A stretch of DNA of 64,000 nucleotides from Planctomycetes bacterium syqfu (GCA_020974905.1 CP087563.1:2976001-3040000); one strand, 5' to 3'; positions 9,221-18,210 are shown, counted from the first letter of the stretch. Translations and numbers: made by a program. Notes: generated by a model from the letters alone, not told the origin.

Positions 9221-12200
9221 TTGCCAAACTCATTCGTTGGTGTGTCAATAATCGCATGATGGTGATGTTACTGACCGGCTTTCTGCTGATCGGTGGTGTT
9301 TGGGCAGCCCGTCACATCACCGTCGATGCCATCCCCGATCTGTCGGACGTACAGGTCATCATCAAGACCGAGTATCCCGGCCAAGCCCCGCGCATCGTCG
9401 AGGACCAGGTGACCTACCCGCTGACCACGGCCATGCTCGCGGTCCCGCAAGCCAAGGTTGTGCGCGGCTACAGCATGTTCGGCACCAGCTTCGTCTATAT
9501 CATCTTTGAAGATGGCACCGATCTTTACTGGGCACGCAGTCGCGTCCTCGAACAACTCAACTTTGTCTCCGGGCAGTTGCCATCCAATGTCAGCCCGCAA
9601 CTGGGCCCCGATGCCACCGCTGTAGGCTGGGTTTACCAATACGTGCTCAAGACCGGCAACTACTGCCCGGATCACCCGCAGGGACTCTGGTACGACCCGG
9701 TCGCTGACACGTGGTATGCCAATAAACACGAAGCGCCCGAGGACGAAGCAATCCAGCGCCGCCTGATCCTTAAGCGCACATTCGCGGATCGTACCGACTG
9801 CCCGTTGGGGCATAAGCCATTGGTTGAACCCCAGATCGACATGGCCCAACTGCGCAGCTTACAGGACTGGTATTTGCGTTATGAATTGACCAGTGTCGAT
9901 GGTGTAAGTGAAGTCGTTCCCATCGGCGGGTTCGTCAAGCAGTACCAGGTTGTTGTCGACCCGGTCAAGCTGTTGGCTCTGAATCTACCTTTAAACAAGG
10001 TCAAAATGGCGATCCGCAATGCCAACGTCGATGTGGGCGGACGCCTGATTGAAATGAGTGAAACCGAGTACATGGTGCGCGGCATCGGCTATCTCGGATC
10101 ACTGGACAGCAAGCAAGCGCCCAATGCTGCTCTGCGGACTTCCCAGACTTTGTCTGATCTTCAGCAGATTGCCCTGGGAGCCAACGAAGACGGCAAACCG
10201 ATTTACCTGCAGGACGTGGCGGACATACGCACCGGCTCGGAAATCCGGCGTGGTGTAGCAGACTGGAATGGTGAAGGTGAAACTGTCGGTGGCGTGGTGG
10301 TGATGCGTTTCGGCGAAAATGCCAAACGAACCATTGAGATGGCCAAAGAAAAACTACAGACACTGGCTCAGGGTTTACCGGCAGGTGTATCGCTTGATGT
10401 GGCCTACGACCGCAGCGACCTGATTGAACGTGCCGTGAGTACCGTCTATCACACGCTGCTTGAAGAAGTCAGCGTTGTTGGTCTGATCATCATCCTGTTT
10501 TTGCTGCATGCACGCAGTGCGTTGGTGGCCGCATTTGTGCTTCCCACAGGTGTCTTGCTGACGCTTCTGGTGATGTACACCATGGGCATCAACGCCAACA
10601 TCATGAGTCTGGGTGGCATTGCGATTTCCATCGGTGTGATGGTGGACAGCAGCATTGTCATGGTGGAGAACGCGCACAAACACCTGGAACACCGCGATGA
10701 AAAAATAGCCAAGGGCCTCGACGCTCCAAGTCGGATTGAGGCCATCGGTGAAGCGGCAGCGGAAGTCGGGCCGACCTTGTTTTTCAGCCTGCTGATCATT
10801 ACGGTCAGCTTCCTGCCGATTTTTGTACTCGGCGAACAGTCCGGGCGCATGTTCAAACCATTGGCCTACACCAAGACCTTTGCCATGACATCCGCAGCGT
10901 TGTTGGCAATTACTATCATCCCGGTCTTGATGGTCTATTTGATCTCCGACCGCATGCTGCCTCAAACCTGGAGCAAGACCAAGCGTTACACGGTGTATGC
11001 GTTGACAATCGGCCTGCCGGTTGTGTTGCTGGCAGTGGTCCCGTTACCGCATCTGGCTGCCTACCGTCTGTGGCTGTGCATTGGTTGGGCGGCGGCATCG
11101 AGCATGATCCTGCTACCCCAGAAAATATATCCCGAAGCGAAAAACCCGATCAGCCTGATTCTCCAGAAAGCCTACAACCCGTTTTTTGTCTTTGCGATGC
11201 AGTATCGCTGGGGGATGCTCATTGGTGCAGCGTTGCTCATCGGCGTGACGATCATTCCACTTAGGCAACTGGGCAGCGAGTTCATGCCTCCTCTTGAAGA
11301 AGGTGACCTGCTGTACATGCCGACGACCGACCCTGGGATCAGCGTCAGCAAAATAGGCCAAATCCTTCAGCAGACGGATCGACTCATCAAACAGTACCCG
11401 GAAGTCAAAAGTGTCTTTGGCAAAGCCGGTCGCGCGGATACTGCAACCGACCCGGCACCACCGAGTATGCTCGAAACCACGATCATTCTGCATCGTGACA
11501 AATCCAAATGGCGAAACAAACCGGTGTCTCGGTTTTACGATCACTGGCCGAACTGGCTGGCTGCCATCCCTCGGAAAATCTGGCCCAACACCGAAAAAAT
11601 CACCATTGACGAATTGGTGTATGGTTACAACCTGCCCGATGGAACGCACGTTCCCGGACTCAATGACACGATCCAATTCCCGGGTCTGACCAATGCCTGG
11701 ACGATGCCGATCAAGACGCGCATCGACATGCTTTCGACGGGCATCAAGACGCCGGTGGGGATCAAAGTAATGGGGCCGGATTTGCAAACACTGGCAAACC
11801 TGGCGGAAAAGACTGCCACGGCAGTCAAGTCCGATCCCAAGTTAAGCAAGTACACCACCAGCGCCTTTGCAGAAAAAAGTGTCGGTGGCAATTACTTTGA
11901 CATCCGCATCAATCGGGAACTGATCGCGCGCTACGCTTTGTCCGTCAGTGATGTACAGGACGTGATCATGAGCGCGATCGGCGGGATGAGTATCACTTCC
12001 ACCGTCGAAGGTCTGGAACGTTACCCGGTGAATCTGCGATACCCACAAGAACTGCGTGACGACATCGACAAATTACGTCAGACACTTGTCAGTACACCTT
12101 CTGGCGCACAGGTCCCGTTGGGTCAACTCGCCGAGATTGATCTGCACAAGGGGCCACCGATGATCAAGAGTGAAAACGCTCGACTCACGGCATGGGTGTA

Positions 12201-12861
12201 CGTGGACATTGCTGGTCTGGATGTCGGCACGTATGTCAAGCAGGCTCAACAGGTCGTTGCTTCGCAGGTTCCGTTACCCCAAGGCTACAACATCGTCTGG
12301 TCAGGGCAGTACGAATACATGCAGGCAGCACGCAAGCGTCTGATGATGGTCGTGCCAATCGCAGCAGTACTGATTCTGTTGTTACTCTACCTGGCAACGA
12401 ACAGTTGGCTGCGCGTGGGCATCGTACTGCTGGCTGTACCGTTTAGCCTGGTGGGTGCGATCTGGCTGCTTTACTTCCTGGATTACAATTTGTCATTGGC
12501 TGTCTGGGTCGGCGTAATCGCACTGGCTGGGCTCGATGCCGAAACCGGCCTGGTGATGTTGCTGTACCTGGAAAACAGTTATGACCAATTCAAGTCCGAA
12601 GGTCGCATGAAAGATCGCGTGGACCTTTGGCATGCGATTCATGATGGTGCGGTACAGCGTATCCGTCCCAAGACAATGACCGTGGTCACCACCTTCATCG
12701 GCCTGGTTCCACTGCTTTGGGCCTCGGGTGCCGGTGCCGACACCATGCGTCGTCTGGCGGCCCCCATGATCGGTGGCCTGGGCACCAGCTTCATCATGGA
12801 ACTACTGCTTTACCCGGTAATCTTCTACCTGGTCAAACTACACAGCGTCAAGCACGATTGA
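9217..12861 (+). CDS. cusA: CusA/CzcA-type heavy-metal efflux RND transporter
   Basis: A 1214-residue inner-membrane RND pump. It opens with the typical segment LIRWCVNNRMMVMLL and carries the periplasmic porter loops, two sets of membrane helices, and in the proton-relay region GLDAETGLVMLLYL, the acidic motif characteristic of heavy-metal RND pumps and closest to the monovalent Cu/Ag group. It is about 170 residues longer than the classic CusA; one insertion at about residues 145-205 brings YCPDHP and DCPLGH, possibly extra metal ligands. It follows channel and adaptor genes, so a complete tripartite pump is encoded. Metal specificity (Cu/Ag rather than Zn/Co/Cd) is inferred. Confidence 0.94.
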   Translation: MIAKLIRWCVNNRMMVMLLTGFLLIGGVWAARHITVDAIPDLSDVQVIIKTEYPGQAPRIVEDQVTYPLTTAMLAVPQAKVVRGYSMFGTSFVYIIFEDGTDLYWARSRVLEQLNFVSGQLPSNVSPQLGPDATAVGWVYQYVLKTGNYCPDHPQGLWYDPVADTWYANKHEAPEDEAIQRRLILKRTFADRTDCPLGHKPLVEPQIDMAQLRSLQDWYLRYELTSVDGVSEVVPIGGFVKQYQVVVDPVKLLALNLPLNKVKMAIRNANVDVGGRLIEMSETEYMVRGIGYLGSLDSKQAPNAALRTSQTLSDLQQIALGANEDGKPIYLQDVADIRTGSEIRRGVADWNGEGETVGGVVVMRFGENAKRTIEMAKEKLQTLAQGLPAGVSLDVAYDRSDLIERAVSTVYHTLLEEVSVVGLIIILFLLHARSALVAAFVLPTGVLLTLLVMYTMGINANIMSLGGIAISIGVMVDSSIVMVENAHKHLEHRDEKIAKGLDAPSRIEAIGEAAAEVGPTLFFSLLIITVSFLPIFVLGEQSGRMFKPLAYTKTFAMTSAALLAITIIPVLMVYLISDRMLPQTWSKTKRYTVYALTIGLPVVLLAVVPLPHLAAYRLWLCIGWAAASSMILLPQKIYPEAKNPISLILQKAYNPFFVFAMQYRWGMLIGAALLIGVTIIPLRQLGSEFMPPLEEGDLLYMPTTDPGISVSKIGQILQQTDRLIKQYPEVKSVFGKAGRADTATDPAPPSMLETTIILHRDKSKWRNKPVSRFYDHWPNWLAAIPRKIWPNTEKITIDELVYGYNLPDGTHVPGLNDTIQFPGLTNAWTMPIKTRIDMLSTGIKTPVGIKVMGPDLQTLANLAEKTATAVKSDPKLSKYTTSAFAEKSVGGNYFDIRINRELIARYALSVSDVQDVIMSAIGGMSITSTVEGLERYPVNLRYPQELRDDIDKLRQTLVSTPSGAQVPLGQLAEIDLHKGPPMIKSENARLTAWVYVDIAGLDVGTYVKQAQQVVASQVPLPQGYNIVWSGQYEYMQAARKRLMMVVPIAAVLILLLLYLATNSWLRVGIVLLAVPFSLVGAIWLLYFLDYNLSLAVWVGVIALAGLDAETGLVMLLYLENSYDQFKSEGRMKDRVDLWHAIHDGAVQRIRPKTMTVVTTFIGLVPLLWASGAGADTMRRLAAPMIGGLGTSFIMELLLYPVIFYLVKLHSVKHD

Positions 12862-12888
12862 TCAATCCCATAACCTGTAAACTCACTG

Positions 12889-12928
12889 CCCGCGAGAAGA
12901 CATCCGTTGCGTCTTCTCGCGGGTTTTT
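12889..12928 (+). terminator. Rho-independent terminator of the efflux operon
   Basis: CCCGCGAGAAGAC and GTCTTCTCGCGGG form a 13-bp stem, followed by TTTTTGTT, 28 bases after the pump gene stop. Confidence 0.92.
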
Positions 12929-13054
12929 GTTGGATTGACCGTCCGTCTTCATTGGCGAAGCAATCAGTAATTGGCAATAAGATGTTGGAAGTCATCCCAG
13001 GATAATGAATCAGAAAGTTGTCTATCCAAAAGCATGAGCATCATCATCCGCCCA

Positions 13055-13092
13055 ACAAAAAAGCATCGGCATAATTTACCGATGCTTTATGA
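13055..13092 (-). terminator. Rho-independent terminator of the sigma/anti-sigma operon
   Basis: AAGCATCGG and CCGATGCTT pair around a 9-base loop; read on the minus strand the stem is followed by a run of T. It lies 30 bases past the anti-sigma gene stop. Confidence 0.85.
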
Positions 13093-13120
13093 TGACGGGG
13101 AGTATCGTTTGTCTGACGTG

Positions 13121-13801
13121 TTACATGGCAATGCCCTGAGCAACCGCGAGTAATTCTTCCATATCAGCACTGCCCATCACGCACAGCCAACGGTCACCTT
13201 TATGAGCCATAACCATATTGACCTTATCGACGGTATGCGTGCAAAATTCACGACCATCACGAATGACCGTTTCCCCTTCGGGACAATGCAGTTTTTTGCC
13301 ATCAGCCAAGGCAACGGTGATCAGGTGGCCATTGCGTTGGAGACTAACGCAAGTCAAGGTGACACCCTTGTGTTCATGCAGACAATAGGATTGCATCTGC
13401 CCCGGCAGATCAGGCACCGGCATGGCACCCTTGGCCTGGGCTGCCAGCATGGCGTTGGCTTGCTCGACGCTGGTTACTTTCATCTGTTCAGCCATGTCGC
13501 CTGAAACTTCGTGGTAAATCTGCGCCAATCCCGCAGGCGCAGCAATCACGGGTTGCGTTGTGTTTTGCATCACAAGCAGGCCCAGCATTACAGTAATCAG
13601 AATCATGGCTGCGGCCGACATGGGTCGCCATCTCAGCCAGGTTGGTATCCGCAGCGTTTGCGGTTCATCCTGCTGCACCACGTCACGCATCAGCGTTTGA
13701 AGATGCTCTGCCAAATGCGATGTATCCACCGGCTTGGAGGCTAATTTACCAAGCCGTGCGGATGTTGCCTGATCCAATTTGTCATGGGTGTTGTCGTTCA
13801 T
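13121..13801 (-). CDS. Probable membrane-anchored anti-sigma factor
   Basis: The ATG at 13801 overlaps the sigma-factor stop by 4 bases (ATGA), so the two are translationally coupled. About 226 residues: a cytoplasmic N-terminal part of about 65 residues, one membrane helix (MSAAAMILITVMLGLLVM), and an extracytoplasmic domain with several Cys and His (YCLHEHKG, TLTCVSL, LHCPEG, EFCTHTVD). This is the usual build of an ECF anti-sigma factor that releases its sigma on an outside signal; the Cys/His content suggests that the signal is metal. No classic zinc-finger anti-sigma motif is evident at the N-terminus, so the sigma-binding part is of an unrecognised type. Confidence 0.75.
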   Translation of the reverse strand: MNDNTHDKLDQATSARLGKLASKPVDTSHLAEHLQTLMRDVVQQDEPQTLRIPTWLRWRPMSAAAMILITVMLGLLVMQNTTQPVIAAPAGLAQIYHEVSGDMAEQMKVTSVEQANAMLAAQAKGAMPVPDLPGQMQSYCLHEHKGVTLTCVSLQRNGHLITVALADGKKLHCPEGETVIRDGREFCTHTVDKVNMVMAHKGDRWLCVMGSADMEELLAVAQGIAM

Positions 13802-14400
13802 GGCGTTGACTCCCTGGCCGCAACCCAACCGCGTTGCAAAGCCAATTGGTAAAGACGATCCCGCAGCATGCTGCGCCCGCGATGGGTTCGACTCTTGATC
13901 GTGCCCAGAGCGACATTGAGGATCGCTGCCACCTCAACTTGTTCCATTTTCTCCACATCCACGAGCAGCAATGTCCAGCGGATGTCCTCGGGCAACTCAC
14001 CCAAGGCTTTGATGATTGCGTCATCTTCAAACCGGCCCATCAAGGCTTCAGGTTCCTCCCACTGTTCATCAAACTCGCCAGCCGCCTTCGACGAATCAGG
14101 CACGGTCACTTCAAGCACATCGGAAGCCACCGACACTTCGTCAGGCCTGTTGCGGCCAACGCGCATCTGGTCGATGTACGTCCGTCGGAGTATGGTCATC
14201 AGCCATGCCTTGAGATTCGTATCATCCTGGTAGGAATCAATCCCACGCATCGCTTTAACCATGGTCTCCTGGGCCAAATCCTCAGCCTGCTGGCTGTGCC
14301 GGGTCAGGTACTGGGCAGTCCGCAACACCATCGGCATCAACGGCCAAACCAGTTGCTTGAATCTCTGAGCCTGAGCTTGGCTGATCGGCCCGTCACGCAT
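13798..14400 (-). CDS. ECF-type RNA polymerase sigma factor
   Basis: The start is taken at the second Met (14400) because AGAAGG lies 9 bases upstream, while the first ATG (14409) touches that site. The protein has region 2 (DLAQETMVKAMRGIDSY, AWLMTILRRTYID) and region 4 with its helix-turn-helix (EKMEQVEVAAILNVALGTIK, SRTHRGRSMLRDRL), joined by an acidic linker and lacking regions 1 and 3, which defines an ECF sigma. It is predicted to read the GGAAC-N17/18-CGTT promoters found before itself, the efflux operon and four other genes of this island. Confidence 0.92.
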   Translation of the reverse strand: MRDGPISQAQAQRFKQLVWPLMPMVLRTAQYLTRHSQQAEDLAQETMVKAMRGIDSYQDDTNLKAWLMTILRRTYIDQMRVGRNRPDEVSVASDVLEVTVPDSSKAAGEFDEQWEEPEALMGRFEDDAIIKALGELPEDIRWTLLLVDVEKMEQVEVAAILNVALGTIKSRTHRGRSMLRDRLYQLALQRGWVAARESTP

Positions 14401-14414
14401 CGGCTCCATCCTTC

Positions 14415-14443
14415 TAAACGAGTTTCACCGGCCCAAAAGTTCC
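14415..14443 (-). promoter_or_regulatory. Predicted ECF autoregulatory promoter (GGAAC-N18-CGTTTA)
   Basis: Read on the minus strand, GGAAC at 14443-14439, an 18-base spacer, and CGTTTA at 14420-14415, ending 15 bases before the chosen sigma start. Confidence 0.65.
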
Positions 14444-14515
14444 ATAAACGCAAAGAGATTGTAGTCGATGTGGCATGACGGCAAAAGATCATCAATCAGC
14501 ATACCCAAGCCAGCT

Positions 14516-14587
14516 AAAAGAAAAAGACCGTGTTGACCGCAGCAACCGGCTACTGATCATTGAGCCTGTTGCTGCGGAACACGGTCT
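14516..14587 (-). terminator. Rho-independent terminator of the lipoprotein gene
   Basis: A long inverted repeat with arms AGACCGTGTT and GTTGCTGCGG pairing with their complements across a 21-base loop; on the minus strand it is followed by TTTTTCTTTT. It lies between the lipoprotein stop and the sigma promoter and separates the two units. Confidence 0.85.
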
Positions 14588-14668
14588 ATACACAACGGAG
14601 TTTGATTGGATATGAACGCTACGCATGCTATCTGTCATGCCTGCGAAAATCACACGCCACTGGAGCAA

Positions 14669-14998
14669 TCAGGGGGTGTATGTATCCATCATGCTTTTTT
14701 CAATATGGCATATCTTCAGACGACCGCCACAGGATTCGCAGGCTTCACCCATGGGGTTGTATTCGACTTCACCACGTGCGGCCTTATCACATTTGGCGCA
14801 AACGATTTGCTTTTCTTCCTGAATCCGCATGACGTTGGTCTTACCGTCCTTGTTAACGGTTTTCACCCAGACGGTCTTGCAGGAATCACACTTGACGGCT
14901 TGCGCATTGCCCGTGGCTTGGGTCGATGCACATCCTGCAAACAGGAAGGCCATGCCCAATAACGTGATGGACAACAAAAGGGTTTTGACTGATTTCAC
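14669..14998 (-). CDS. Small lipoprotein with a double CxxC (zinc-ribbon-like) core
   Basis: The start is a GTG at 14998 with AAGGAGC five bases upstream. A lipoprotein signal peptide ends in the lipobox FAGC. The 85-residue mature part holds CDSCKTVWV, CAKCDKA and CESCGG, three Cys pairs that fit metal binding. No family recognised. It has its own predicted ECF promoter (15044-15071) and its own terminator, so it is a single-gene unit of the metal regulon, probably displayed on a membrane as a metal scavenger or sensor. Confidence 0.75.
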   Translation of the reverse strand: MKSVKTLLLSITLLGMAFLFAGCASTQATGNAQAVKCDSCKTVWVKTVNKDGKTNVMRIQEEKQIVCAKCDKAARGEVEYNPMGEACESCGGRLKICHIEKSMMDTYTP

Positions 14999-15043
14999 AA
15001 GAAGCTCCTTATGGCAGAAATGTTCGCCCCCACATACCAGTTA

Positions 15044-15071
15044 TCAACGATCCTTAATCACCTGACGTTCC
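15044..15071 (-). promoter_or_regulatory. Predicted ECF promoter of the lipoprotein gene (GGAAC-N17-CGTTGA)
   Basis: On the minus strand GGAAC at 15071-15067 and CGTTGA at 15049-15044, 17-base spacer, about 45 bases before the GTG start. The rest of the 14999-15242 gap shows nothing else. Confidence 0.6.
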
Positions 15072-15242
15072 ACAAAACACTCTTTCCATAAAGCTAAACG
15101 TAAGGTGTTGTGTTTGTATCGAATGAAATCAATGTGACATTAACCATTGTGGAAAAAGTTCTTCAATATTGCTCAAAACCTTCATACGGTGTAACAGATC
15201 CGGACGAATCGTGTTCAAGATCATACCTGTACAAAACCGTCT

Positions 15243-15689
15243 TCAGCTTTCATTGAGGGTACCTGTATGTTTAGCCGGCATGATTCCGCGAAAAACCTTT
15301 ACATTGACCTGAGCAGGCGCGGCCGAGTCAATCGGCAGGTCCAGAGAAAATGGTGCGCGTCGCAATCCCTTGACGATCAAAAGCGTTTGCGGGTACGACA
15401 CCAGTTGCCGTGCCAGGACCTGCCTACGGGCATCAAGCACGGTGATCTGGACATAGCCATGGATATCCGCAGGGAACAACCATGTGCGCCGGACAGTACC
15501 TGTAACATGCAACTGCTTGTCCTGTAATTGAGCCTGAGCACGACTGATGTACAAACCGGACGTATCGACGATCTTGACATCAAGGACTTGTCCAGGTTCC
15601 TGGGGAATCTGGGCATGGGTCATACTGACGAACCCCAGCAATAAAACAAGCGTAGCAACACCATACAAACGTGCGCGTGAATGAAACAT
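15243..15689 (-). CDS. Exported protein of unknown function
   Basis: A 148-residue protein with a clear signal peptide (LYGVATLVLLLGFVSMTHA) and a mature part of alternating hydrophobic residues that reads as a beta-sandwich (LQDKQLHVTGTVRRT, GYVQITVLDARRQVLA). No Cys and no family recognised. AAAGGATG lies upstream of the ATG. A predicted ECF promoter at 15795-15823 places it in the metal regulon; a periplasmic chaperone-like role is only a guess. Confidence 0.6.
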   Translation of the reverse strand: MFHSRARLYGVATLVLLLGFVSMTHAQIPQEPGQVLDVKIVDTSGLYISRAQAQLQDKQLHVTGTVRRTWLFPADIHGYVQITVLDARRQVLARQLVSYPQTLLIVKGLRRAPFSLDLPIDSAAPAQVNVKVFRGIMPAKHTGTLNES

Positions 15690-15794
15690 GGCTGACTCAT
15701 CCTTTCAACTTGCGGACCTTTGATAGGGGACAAAGAAAATAAGTACGGCTGATATCAACGATAGCCTGACAACGATGAACTCCCATAACAAGAA

Positions 15795-15823
15795 AGAACG
15801 AGTCCATGCCTCCATAAAGTTCC
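15795..15823 (-). promoter_or_regulatory. Predicted ECF promoter of the exported-protein gene (GGAAC-N18-CGTTCT)
   Basis: On the minus strand GGAAC at 15823-15819 and CGTTCT at 15800-15795. It is arranged back to back with the plus-strand site at 15880-15907 in the 319-base gap 15690-16008, which holds no gene. Confidence 0.6.
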
Positions 15824-15879
15824 ATGTCACGGTCACATTGGGGAATTGTCCAGAAATTTCTCAATTTTCATGCTTACGT

Positions 15880-15907
15880 GGAACCTTTCACGGTTGCCAC
15901 ACGTTTT
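15880..15907 (+). promoter_or_regulatory. Predicted ECF promoter of the TRASH-domain gene (GGAAC-N17-CGTTTT)
   Basis: GGAAC at 15880-15884 and CGTTTT at 15902-15907, 17-base spacer, about 100 bases before the ATG at 16009. Confidence 0.6.
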
Positions 15908-16008
15908 GATAGTTGAACGACTACTGGAACGGGATACTGTCAATTCCCACCCAAACACATTGCACCTTCAAGTGCGTTCCAGATATTGCACAAATGAAAG
16001 GGTTTTTC

Positions 16009-16731
16009 ATGCTTCGAACAATCACTTGCATCCTAACCGTACTGACAATGACCATGGTTTCCTACTCCGTCACATTCGCGGCAGATGACAGCCATGATTC
16101 TCACAACCAGGGCAAACACATGGATATGAGCCATGCAGCATCACCGAACCATGATCCTTACACATTGTCCGTCGACCCTTTGGGTGATTCACTGACCAAC
16201 GTCAACAAACCTGTTGCCGTGATCCATGACGGACGCCAACTGCTCTTTGCCAGCAATGAAAATGCACACACTTTCAAACAGCATCCCGACAAGTATCTGG
16301 CCGATGTGGATGCGATGATCATCAAGCAACAGGCACCGACCTATCCGCTGACCACCTGCGTCGTTTCCGGCGAAAAACTCGGAGAAATGGGCAAACCCAT
16401 ACAGCGCGTGATCGGTAACAGGCTTGTGACATTCTGCTGCTCGGGTTGTATTGGCAAAGCTCAAAAAGAACCCGCAAAATACCTTGCCAAAATCGATGCA
16501 GCGGTCATCGAAACTCAAATGAAAGATTATCCTCTGACAACGTGCCTTGTCTCCGGCGAGAAACTCGGTGACGAGATGGGCGCACCAATCAATTATGTGG
16601 CCGGCACACAACTCGTTGAATTCTGCTGCAAGGGCTGCATCAAAAAGTTTGAAAAGAATCCCGCCCAATATCTGGGCAAACTCAGTCAAACCACTCAACC
16701 GCAAGATTCACATTCAAACCACAACCATTAA
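16009..16731 (+). CDS. Exported metal-binding protein with two TRASH/YHS-like modules
   Basis: The ATG at 16009 is chosen because AAAGGG lies 6 bases before it; a start at 15994 would disturb the signal peptide (TITCILTVLTMTMVSYSVTFA). After a His-rich linker the protein has two copies of a YHS/TRASH-type unit: LTTCVVSGEKLG ... TFCCSGC and LTTCLVSGEKLG ... EFCCKGC, plus one degenerate unit before them. A His-rich tail (HSNHNH) ends it. The family binds heavy metals through such Cys clusters. It probably works in the periplasm as a metal buffer or chaperone for the efflux pump, under ECF control. Confidence 0.8.
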   Translation: MLRTITCILTVLTMTMVSYSVTFAADDSHDSHNQGKHMDMSHAASPNHDPYTLSVDPLGDSLTNVNKPVAVIHDGRQLLFASNENAHTFKQHPDKYLADVDAMIIKQQAPTYPLTTCVVSGEKLGEMGKPIQRVIGNRLVTFCCSGCIGKAQKEPAKYLAKIDAAVIETQMKDYPLTTCLVSGEKLGDEMGAPINYVAGTQLVEFCCKGCIKKFEKNPAQYLGKLSQTTQPQDSHSNHNH

Positions 16732-16751
16732 CACAGGATCATTTACATGAG

Positions 16752-16979
16752 TTGTGTTCAAAACATAAAAAGCGGTGGCCGATGATTGTTTTTCTGATCG
16801 TGCTTGGGAGTGTGATCCTGATTGCGGTCCTTGCGGACGCCCAGACACGTAACACTTCGACGGAAATAACACCTACCGATCAATCACAGGTGTTGGATGC
16901 TGCCTCTTCAGAACAAGCCTGTTCCGGCCATGCGGCTTCTGAACCATCCTGCTGTGCCAAACCGCCACAGAAGAAGTAA
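16752..16979 (+). CDS. Small single-pass membrane protein with a Cys-rich tail
   Basis: 75 residues from a TTG start, or about 65 from the ATG at 16782: one membrane helix (MIVFLIVLGSVILIAVLA) and a short outward tail with CSGHAASE and PSCCAKPPQKK. An ATG with a ribosome site (16747) opens a different frame of only 12 codons, so either a weak TTG start is used or the 5' end carries a frameshift. It lies 20 bases after the TRASH-domain gene and probably shares its transcript. The terminal CC motif suggests metal binding. No family recognised. Confidence 0.55.
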   Translation: MCSKHKKRWPMIVFLIVLGSVILIAVLADAQTRNTSTEITPTDQSQVLDAASSEQACSGHAASEPSCCAKPPQKK

Positions 16980-17067
16980 TGACAAATGAATCACCCATGT
17001 CTTGACAAGACCATCTGCCTGCCATCAAGCATCATGATTGATGCATGACACCGTTTTCTACCTCACG

Positions 17068-17107
17068 CCGAGTGGTGTTCCCGTCGCACCGCTCGGTTTT
17101 TTATTTT
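17068..17107 (+). terminator. Rho-independent terminator
   Basis: CCGAGTGGTG and CACCGCTCGG form a 10-bp stem with one G-T pair, followed by TTTTTTATTTT. It closes the TRASH-domain/small membrane protein unit. Confidence 0.88.
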
Positions 17108-17169
17108 CACCGCAGAAATCAATTGGCCAATACATTCTCCATTTACGCCATATCGAAGGAGATTTCACA

Positions 17170-18054
17170 ATGCACAGTCATACAATTTGCATGAGAAAGC
17201 GCATTATCTTCCTGATGAGTCTATCAGTTGTTGCCGGCACGATGTTGGATCAACCACTCCATGCACAGCAATCGCCAGACATGGCATCTGACAACATGCA
17301 ACTGACCAACAAGACTTGCCCGGTGACAACAGGAGAAGCTGTTGATCCCCAACAATGGGTTGATTACCAGGGCCAGCGAATCTATTTCTGTTGTGGAACC
17401 TGCAAACGCAAATTTGAACGCAATCCCCAAGCATACATGGATAACCTGCCGAAGCTGGCCACGGTGACTCCCGCCACAAGTCCCGAGGCGAACGCACATG
17501 ATGACCACGACCATGAGGCTGCAGTTGCCAACGGCCACGATTCACAAGAACCCAGCAACGAAGCAGTAGAGCATGATCACAGTGCTCATCAACATGCTGA
17601 TAATCAGACTGGCATTGCAAAACTCATCGCATGGTTAGGCAAGTTCCATCCACCATCAGTACATTTCCCGATCGCCTTGCTCATCAGTGCTGCTCTGGCC
17701 GAGTTATTGCTGATCATCACAAAACGTACCTTGTTTGATGCTGCTGCCCAGTTCTGCGTTTGGGTCGGTAGTATCGGCACGTTCAGTGCTGTCACGTTGG
17801 GATGGTTCCTGGCCGGTTTTCGGCTCAATGACCCGGATTGGATCATGACCGCCCATCGTTGGTTAGGTACAGCCGTCGGTTTGTCTGCTGTCTTAATCCT
17901 GATGTTGTGCATCGCATCTCACGAAGGTGGCACACGTCAATTACAGTGGCGATGGTGGTTTCGCGTCATGCTTTTTATCACTGCAATTGCAGTAGCCATG
18001 AATGGATTCCTTGGCGGTGCCCTGATATATGGTTTGAACCATTATGCATGGTAA
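17170..18054 (+). CDS. Exported TRASH-domain protein fused to a DUF2231-type membrane domain
   Basis: The ATG at 17170 has AGGAG 8 bases upstream. About 294 residues: signal peptide, a TRASH/YHS-like unit (NKTCPVTTGEAVDP ... IYFCCGTCKRKFERNP), a His/Asp-rich linker (HDDHDHEAA, HDHSAHQHAD), then four membrane helices beginning KFHPPSVHFPIALL, the opening of the DUF2231 family. Such fusions occur in metal-resistance islands of Planctomycetota and Bacteroidota; the membrane domain may be redox- or metal-linked but has no established reaction. It lies after a terminator and no ECF-type site precedes it, so it is separately transcribed. Confidence 0.75.
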   Translation: MHSHTICMRKRIIFLMSLSVVAGTMLDQPLHAQQSPDMASDNMQLTNKTCPVTTGEAVDPQQWVDYQGQRIYFCCGTCKRKFERNPQAYMDNLPKLATVTPATSPEANAHDDHDHEAAVANGHDSQEPSNEAVEHDHSAHQHADNQTGIAKLIAWLGKFHPPSVHFPIALLISAALAELLLIITKRTLFDAAAQFCVWVGSIGTFSAVTLGWFLAGFRLNDPDWIMTAHRWLGTAVGLSAVLILMLCIASHEGGTRQLQWRWWFRVMLFITAIAVAMNGFLGGALIYGLNHYAW

Positions 18055-18174
18055 TCCCATCGTTAGCAGACAGCATTCGCAACTTCGTGCGTCATGCCAT
18101 AGTAACGTCTGTGGCTGAGTCGATTTAATCTGTCACGATTCCCTGTTGCATAGACACATTGCTTTTATGATCAA

Positions 18175-18210
18175 ACAAAAAGACCCGGCAAGACCAAAGT
18201 CATTGCCGGG
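18175..18210 (-). terminator. Rho-independent terminator of the small exported protein
   Basis: CCCGGCAA (18184-18191) and TTGCCGGG (18203-18210) pair; on the minus strand the stem is followed by TCTTTTTG. The sequence beyond (18213-18231) carries CATCCGGGGATTCCGGGGG, an occurrence of the TTCCGGGGG motif that breaks the IS21 gene further on. Confidence 0.85.

Noticed and set aside
10375-10965. 196-residue minus-strand frame
   Set aside because: Opposite the RND pump gene; His/Gln-rich composition typical of antisense frames.
11113-11787. 224-residue minus-strand frame
   Set aside because: Opposite the pump gene; same argument.
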